Assembly (NCBI RefSeq): GCF_030758295.1
Contig: NZ_CP132335.1
Span: forward strand, 2,394,412 to 2,458,411
Origin: Pararhizobium sp. IMCC21322
GTDB lineage: Bacteria; Pseudomonadota; Alphaproteobacteria; Rhizobiales; GCA-2746425
DNA length: 64,000 bases
Direction of reading: 5' to 3'
Every line of letters begins with the position of its first letter. Positions within the stretch are counted from its first letter, which is position 1. Of the stretch, positions 1-9,000 are shown one piece after another. Made by a program: the position numbers and the translations under genes. The notes under the pieces are model-generated. The model was not told the origin of the DNA and ran no database searches. It saw only the letters and a list, made by a program, of their open reading frames with translations.

Positions 1-3000
1 ATAGCTGGCACCATCGTCATCGGTCACACGGACATTCAGATTGAAGACCGTATTTTGTTCATAATCGATGTCCGCGTCGGCACGGATTTGGATTTCGTTG
101 CCGACAATTATGAAATTCGAATCAGTGACAACATTTCCTGCACCATCCACGAACTCATAGGAGAATTCGGTGTCGTCGACATCGGTGGCGGAAAGCGTGG
201 CAACTGTGCCGGATGTGCTGTTCTCCTTGATCGACAGCGTTTCCTCACCCTGGAACGTGATGGCACTGACGTAATAATCGCTCGAACCGGAGGTGCCCTC
301 CTGTCCGCCCGGGAATTCCGATGCAGCAAAGACTATTCTGTCAAACCCACCACCATCAGTGGCGGTAACTTTAAGTGTTGCGGTCAACTCACCGGGCTCA
401 CTGTCAACAATGCCGCTTCCAACTTCAACACCATCACGATAGGCCGTCCAGGTTCCCTCTTCACCGCCATTGCCCTCAGAACCATACAAGCGGTCGACAT
501 CGACAGTCACCGAGGTCTGATCGGCATCGAAGTCGAAAATCAATTCTTCGGATACTTCGTGTTCAGTATTGTATTCAATCTGACTGGCAACGTCACCGGA
601 ATCCCCATTGGCCCCAATGCCGGAGTTGGTATAGGAAACATTGTCTTCGGATTCAGAAGTCAGACTTCCATCAGAGTTGATGTTTCTCGCTGTAACGGTA
701 ACGCCGGAAACAGTGTCATAATTGCTCGTCGTGATTGTCTGTGTCGTCAGGAACTGAATGTCTGTTGGCGCATCATTGACCTCAGTGATGTCGAGAACCG
801 CTGTGGCATCATCAGTTGTCGTTCCGTCAGAGACGGTAAATGCAAACGGTACATCATCCGCATTCAAGTCAGCGGTTGGTGCAAACGTCCAGGTTCCATC
901 ACCATTATCGGTGAGGGTTCCATACTCAGCATCAACACTGACATCGGTCACAGTCAGCTCGTCACCATCAATGTCAGAAGCGTTGGCCAAAAGCGCAGCT
1001 TCGGTAATGATAAAGCTGGTGTCTTCAGCCGTTGCGCCCAGATCGACATCATCAGCCACCGGCCCATCGTTTACTTCGGTAATATCCAGAACCGCCGTTG
1101 CATCATCAGTGGTTGTTCCGTCAGAGACGGTAAATGCAAACGGTACATCATCCGCATTGAGATCGGTTGTTGGTGCAAAGGTCCATGTCCCATCACCATT
1201 ATCGGTGAGTGAGCCATACTCTGCATCCACGCTGACATCTGTGACAGACAATTCATCGCCATCAATGTCAGATGCATTCGCCAGCAAGGCAGCTTCGGTA
1301 ATGATGAAGCTGGTGTCTTCCTGGGTAGCCCCAAGATCAACATCATCCGCCACCGGCCCATCATTGACTTCCGTGATATCCAGCACAGCAGTTGCATCAT
1401 CAGTGGTTGTTCCGTCAGAGACAGTGAACGCAAACGGCACATCATCCGCATTGAGATCAGTCGTCGGCGCAAACGTCCAGGTCCCATCACCATTGTCGGT
1501 GAGGGTTCCATACTCAGCATCAACGCTGACATCTGTCACAGTCAGTTCATCGCCATCAATGTCAGAGGCATTCGCCAGCAAAGCTGCTTCGGTAATGATG
1601 AAGCTCGTGTCTTCAGCTGTTGCGCCCAGATCAACGTCATCGGCTACAGGCCCATCGTTGACTTCGGTAATATCGAGAACCGCAGTGGCATCATCTGTTG
1701 TGGTGCCGTCAGAGACGGTAAAGGCAAATGGCACATCATCCGCATTGAGGTCAGCGGTTGGCGCAAAGGTCCAGGTCCCATCACCATTATCGGTGAGGGA
1801 GCCATACTCTGCATCAACACTGACATCTGTCACAGTCAGTTCATCGCCATCAATGTCGGAAGCATTCGCCAGCAAAGCTGCTTCGGTTATGATGAAGCTG
1901 GTGTCTTCCTGAGTTGCACCAAGGTCCACATCATCGGCCACAGGTCCATCATTGACCTCGGTGATATCGAGAACCGCTGTTGCATCATCTGTTGTCGTTC
2001 CGTCAGAGACGGTAAAGGCAAACGGCACATCATCGGCATTCAAGTCAGCGGTCGGTGCAAAGGTCCAGGTTCCATCACCATTATCGGTGAGTGACCCATA
2101 CTCAGCATCCACGCTGACATCGGTCACAGTCAGCTCGTCACCATCAATGTCAGAAGCGTTGGCCAAAAGCGCAGCTTCGGTAATGATGAAGCTCGTGTCT
2201 TCAGCTGTTGCGCCCAGATCAACGTCATCAGCCACCGGCCCATCGTTTACTTCGGTAATATCGAGAACCGCTGTTGCATCATCTGTGGTTGTTCCATCAG
2301 AGACGGTAAAGGCAAACGGCACATCATCGGCATTCAAGTCAGCGGTCGGTGCAAACGTCCAGGTTCCATCACCATTATCGGTGAGGGTTCCATACTCAGC
2401 ATCAACACTGACATCGGTCACAGTCAGCTCGTCACCATCAATGTCAGAAGCGTTGGCCAAAAGCGCAGCTTCGGTAATGATGAAGCTCGTGTCTTCAGCC
2501 GTTGCGCCCAGATCAACGTCATCAGCCACCGGCCCATCGTTTACTTCGGTAATATCCAGAACCGCCGTTGCATCATCAGTGGTTGTTCCGTCAGAGACGG
2601 TAAATGCAAACGGTACATCATCCGCATTGAGATCGGTTGTTGGTGCAAAGGTCCATGTCCCATCACCATTATCGGTGAGTGAGCCATACTCTGCATCCAC
2701 GCTGACATCTGTGACAGACAATTCATCGCCATCAATGTCAGATGCATTCGCCAGCAAGGCAGCTTCGGTAATGATGAAGCTGGTGTCTTCCTGGGTAGCC
2801 CCAAGATCAACATCATCCGCCACCGGCCCATCATTGACTTCCGTGATATCCAGCACAGCAGTTGCATCATCAGTGGTTGTTCCGTCAGAGACAGTGAACG
2901 CAAACGGCACATCATCCGCATTGAGATCAGTCGTCGGCGCAAACGTCCAGGTCCCATCACCATTGTCGGTGAGGGTTCCATACTCAGCATCAACGCTGAC

Positions 3001-6000
3001 ATCTGTCACAGTCAGTTCATCGCCATCAATGTCAGAGGCATTCGCCAGCAAAGCTGCTTCGGTAATGATGAAGCTCGTGTCTTCAGCTGTTGCGCCCAGA
3101 TCAACGTCATCGGCTACAGGCCCATCGTTGACTTCGGTAATATCGAGAACCGCAGTGGCATCATCTGTTGTGGTGCCGTCAGAGACGGTAAAGGCAAATG
3201 GCACATCATCCGCATTGAGGTCAGCGGTTGGCGCAAAGGTCCAGGTCCCATCACCATTATCGGTGAGGGAGCCATACTCTGCATCAACACTGACATCTGT
3301 CACAGTCAGTTCATCGCCATCAATGTCGGAAGCATTCGCCAGCAAAGCTGCTTCGGTTATGATGAAGCTGGTGTCTTCCTGAGTTGCACCAAGGTCCACA
3401 TCATCGGCCACAGGTCCATCATTGACCTCGGTGATATCGAGAACCGCTGTTGCATCATCTGTTGTCGTTCCGTCAGAGACGGTAAAGGCAAACGGCACAT
3501 CATCGGCATTCAAGTCAGCGGTCGGTGCAAAGGTCCAGGTTCCATCACCATTATCGGTGAGTGACCCATACTCAGCATCCACGCTGACATCGGTCACAGT
3601 CAGCTCGTCACCATCAATGTCAGAAGCGTTGGCCAAAAGCGCAGCTTCGGTAATGATGAAGCTCGTGTCTTCAGCTGTTGCGCCCAGATCAACGTCATCA
3701 GCCACCGGCCCATCGTTTACTTCGGTAATATCGAGAACCGCTGTTGCATCATCTGTGGTTGTTCCATCAGAGACAGTGAATGCAAAAGGAACATCATCTG
3801 CATTCAAGTCAGCGGTTGGTGCAAAGGTCCATGTGCCATCACCATTATCGGTGAGGGAGCCGTATTCTGCATCTACGCTGACATCTGTCACGGTCAGCTC
3901 ATCACCATCAATGTCGGAGGCATTCGCCAGAAGCGCAGCTTCCGTAATGATGAAGCTTGTGTCTTCAGCTGTTGCCCCAAGATCAACATCATCGGCTACA
4001 GGTCCATCATTGACTTCGGTAATGTCGAGAACCGCTGTTGCACCGTCTGTTGTCGTGCCGTCAAAGACAGTGAACGCAAACGGCACATCAACAGCATTGA
4101 GATCGGTTGTTGGTGCAAACGTCCATGTTCCATCACCATTATCGGTGAGGGAGCCGTATTCTGCTGAGACTGAGACATCCGTCACAGACAGCTCATCGCC
4201 ATCAATGTCAGATGCATTCGCCAGCAAAGCTGCTTCCGTAATGATGAAGCTTGTGTCTTCAGCTGTTGCACCAAGATCCACATCATCCGCCACCGGACCA
4301 TCATTGACTTCCGTGATATCCAGAACCGCTGTTGCACCGTCGGTTGTAGTGCCGTCAGAGACGGTAAAGGCAAATGGCACATCATCCGCATTCAAGTCAG
4401 CGGTTGGTGCAAAGGTCCATGTGCCATCACCATTATCGGTGAGTGACCCATACTCAGCATCAACACTGACATCGGTCACAGTCAGCTCGTCACCATCAAT
4501 GTCAGAAGCGTTGGCCAAAAGCGCAGCTTCGGTAATGATGAAGCTCGTGTCTTCAGCTGTTGCGCCCAGATCAACGTCATCAGCCACCGGCCCATCGTTT
4601 ACTTCGGTAATATCGAGAACCGCTGTTGCATCATCTGTGGTTGTTCCATCAGAGACGGTAAAGGCAAACGGCACATCATCGGCATTCAAGTCAGCGGTCG
4701 GTGCAAACGTCCAGGTTCCATCACCATTATCGGTGAGGGTTCCATACTCAGCATCCACGCTGACATCGGTCACAGTCAGCTCGTCACCATCAATGTCAGA
4801 AGCGTTGGCCAAAAGCGCAGCTTCGGTAATGATAAAGCTGGTGTCTTCAGCTGTTGCGCCCAGATCAACGTCATCAGCCACCGGCCCATCGTTTACTTCG
4901 GTAATATCGAGAACCGCTGTTGCATCATCTGTGGTTGTTCCATCAGAGACGGTAAAGGCAAACGGCACATCATCGGCATTCAAGTCAGCGGTCGGTGCAA
5001 ACGTCCAGGTTCCATCACCATTATCGGTGAGGGTTCCATACTCAGCATCAACACTGACATCGGTCACAGTCAGCTCGTCACCATCAATATCAGAAGCGTT
5101 GGCCAAAAGCGCAGCTTCGGTAATGATGAAGCTCGTGTCTTCAGCTGTTGCGCCCAGATCAACGTCATCAGCCACCGGCCCATCGTTTACTTCGGTAATA
5201 TCCAGAACCGCCGTTGCATCATCAGTGGTTGTTCCGTCAGAGACGGTAAATGCAAACGGTACATCATCCGCATTGAGATCGGTTGTTGGTGCAAAGGTCC
5301 ATGTCCCATCACCATTATCGGTGAGTGAGCCATACTCTGCATCCACGCTGACATCTGTGACAGACAATTCATCGCCATCAATGTCAGATGCATTCGCCAG
5401 CAAGGCAGCTTCGGTAATGATGAAGCTGGTGTCTTCCTGGGTAGCCCCAAGATCAACATCATCCGCCACCGGCCCATCATTGACTTCCGTGATATCCAGC
5501 ACAGCAGTTGCATCATCAGTGGTTGTTCCGTCAGAGACAGTGAACGCAAACGGCACATCATCCGCATTGAGATCAGTCGTCGGCGCAAACGTCCAGGTCC
5601 CATCACCATTGTCGGTGAGGGTTCCATACTCAGCATCAACGCTGACATCTGTCACAGTCAGTTCATCGCCATCAATGTCAGAGGCATTCGCCAGCAAAGC
5701 TGCTTCGGTAATGATGAAGCTCGTGTCTTCAGCTGTTGCGCCCAGATCAACGTCATCGGCTACAGGCCCATCGTTGACTTCGGTAATATCGAGAACCGCA
5801 GTGGCATCATCTGTTGTGGTGCCGTCAGAGACGGTAAAGGCAAATGGCACATCATCCGCATTGAGGTCAGCGGTCGGCGCAAAGGTCCAGGTCCCATCAC
5901 CATTATCGGTGAGGGAGCCATACTCTGCATCAACACTGACATCTGTCACAGTCAGTTCATCGCCATCAATGTCGGAAGCATTCGCCAGCAAAGCTGCTTC

Positions 6001-9000
6001 GGTTATGATGAAGCTGGTGTCTTCCTGAGTTGCACCAAGGTCCACATCATCGGCCACAGGTCCATCATTGACCTCGGTGATATCGAGAACCGCTGTTGCA
6101 TCATCTGTTGTCGTTCCGTCAGAGACGGTAAAGGCAAACGGCACATCATCGGCATTCAAGTCAGCGGTCGGTGCAAAGGTCCAGGTTCCATCACCATTAT
6201 CGGTGAGTGACCCATACTCAGCATCCACGCTGACATCGGTCACAGTCAGCTCGTCACCATCAATGTCAGAAGCGTTGGCCAAAAGCGCAGCTTCGGTAAT
6301 GATGAAGCTCGTGTCTTCAGCTGTTGCGCCCAGATCAACGTCATCAGCCACCGGCCCATCGTTTACTTCGGTAATATCGAGAACCGCTGTTGCATCATCT
6401 GTGGTTGTTCCATCAGAGACAGTGAATGCAAAAGGAACATCATCTGCATTCAAGTCAGCGGTTGGTGCAAAGGTCCATGTGCCATCACCATTATCGGTGA
6501 GGGAGCCGTATTCTGCATCTACGCTGACATCTGTCACGGTCAGCTCATCACCATCAATGTCGGAGGCATTCGCCAGAAGCGCAGCTTCCGTAATGATGAA
6601 GCTTGTGTCTTCAGCTGTTGCCCCAAGATCAACATCATCGGCTACAGGTCCATCATTGACTTCGGTAATGTCGAGAACCGCTGTTGCACCGTCTGTTGTC
6701 GTGCCGTCAAAGACAGTGAACGCAAACGGCACATCAACAGCATTGAGATCGGTTGTTGGTGCAAACGTCCATGTTCCATCACCATTATCGGTGAGGGAGC
6801 CGTATTCTGCTGAGACTGAGACATCCGTCACAGACAGCTCATCGCCATCAATGTCAGATGCATTCGCCAGCAAAGCTGCTTCCGTAATGATGAAGCTTGT
6901 GTCTTCAGCTGTTGCACCAAGATCCACATCATCCGCCACCGGACCATCATTGACTTCCGTGATATCCAGAACCGCTGTTGCACCGTCGGTTGTAGTGCCG
7001 TCAGAGACGGTAAAGGCAAATGGCACATCATCCGCATTCAAGTCAGCGGTTGGTGCAAAGGTCCATGTGCCATCACCATTATCGGTGAGTGACCCATACT
7101 CAGCATCAACACTGACATCGGTCACAGTCAGCTCGTCACCATCAATGTCAGAAGCGTTGGCCAAAAGCGCAGCTTCGGTAATGATGAAGCTCGTGTCTTC
7201 AGCTGTTGCGCCCAGATCAACGTCATCAGCCACCGGCCCATCGTTTACTTCGGTAATATCGAGAACCGCTGTTGCATCATCTGTGGTTGTTCCATCAGAG
7301 ACGGTAAAGGCAAACGGCACATCATCGGCATTCAAGTCAGCGGTCGGTGCAAACGTCCAGGTTCCATCACCATTATCGGTGAGGGTTCCATACTCAGCAT
7401 CCACGCTGACATCGGTCACAGTCAGCTCGTCACCATCAATGTCAGAAGCGTTGGCCAAAAGCGCAGCTTCGGTAATGATAAAGCTGGTGTCTTCAGCCGT
7501 TGCGCCCAGATCAACGTCATCAGCCACCGGCCCATCGTTTACTTCGGTAATATCGAGAACCGCTGTTGCATCATCTGTGGTTGTTCCATCAGAGACGGTA
7601 AAGGCAAACGGCACATCATCGGCATTCAAGTCAGCGGTCGGTGCAAACGTCCAGGTTCCATCACCATTATCGGTGAGGGTTCCATACTCAGCATCAACAC
7701 TGACATCGGTCACAGTCAGCTCGTCACCATCAATATCAGAAGCGTTGGCCAAAAGCGCAGCTTCGGTAATGATGAAGCTCGTGTCTTCAGCTGTTGCGCC
7801 CAGATCAACGTCATCAGCCACCGGCCCATCGTTTACTTCGGTAATATCCAGAACCGCCGTTGCATCATCAGTGGTTGTTCCGTCAGAGACGGTAAATGCA
7901 AACGGTACATCATCCGCATTGAGATCGGTTGTTGGTGCAAAGGTCCATGTCCCATCACCATTATCGGTGAGTGAGCCATACTCTGCATCCACGCTGACAT
8001 CTGTGACAGACAATTCATCGCCATCAATGTCAGATGCATTCGCCAGCAAGGCAGCTTCGGTAATGATGAAGCTGGTGTCTTCCTGGGTAGCCCCAAGATC
8101 AACATCATCCGCCACCGGCCCATCATTGACTTCCGTGATATCCAGCACAGCAGTTGCATCATCAGTGGTTGTTCCGTCAGAGACAGTGAACGCAAACGGC
8201 ACATCATCCGCATTGAGATCAGTCGTCGGCGCAAACGTCCAGGTCCCATCACCATTGTCGGTGAGGGTTCCATACTCAGCATCAACGCTGACATCTGTCA
8301 CAGTCAGTTCATCGCCATCAATGTCAGAGGCATTCGCCAGCAAAGCTGCTTCGGTAATGATGAAGCTCGTGTCTTCAGCTGTTGCGCCCAGATCAACGTC
8401 ATCGGCTACAGGCCCATCGTTGACTTCGGTAATATCGAGAACCGCAGTGGCATCATCTGTTGTGGTGCCGTCAGAGACGGTAAAGGCAAATGGCACATCA
8501 TCCGCATTGAGGTCAGCGGTCGGCGCAAAGGTCCAGGTCCCATCACCATTATCGGTGAGGGAGCCATACTCTGCATCAACACTGACATCTGTCACAGTCA
8601 GTTCATCGCCATCAATGTCGGAAGCATTCGCCAGCAAAGCTGCTTCGGTTATGATGAAGCTGGTGTCTTCCTGAGTTGCACCAAGGTCCACATCATCGGC
8701 CACAGGTCCATCATTGACCTCGGTGATATCGAGAACCGCTGTTGCATCATCTGTTGTCGTTCCGTCAGAGACGGTAAAGGCAAACGGCACATCATCGGCA
8801 TTCAAGTCAGCGGTCGGTGCAAAGGTCCAGGTTCCATCACCATTATCGGTGAGTGACCCATACTCAGCATCCACGCTGACATCGGTCACAGTCAGCTCGT
8901 CACCATCAATGTCTGATGCATTCGCCAGAAGCGCAGCTTCGGTAATGATGAAGCTGGTGTCTTCAGCTGTTGCACCAAGATCAACATCGTCCGCAACCGG

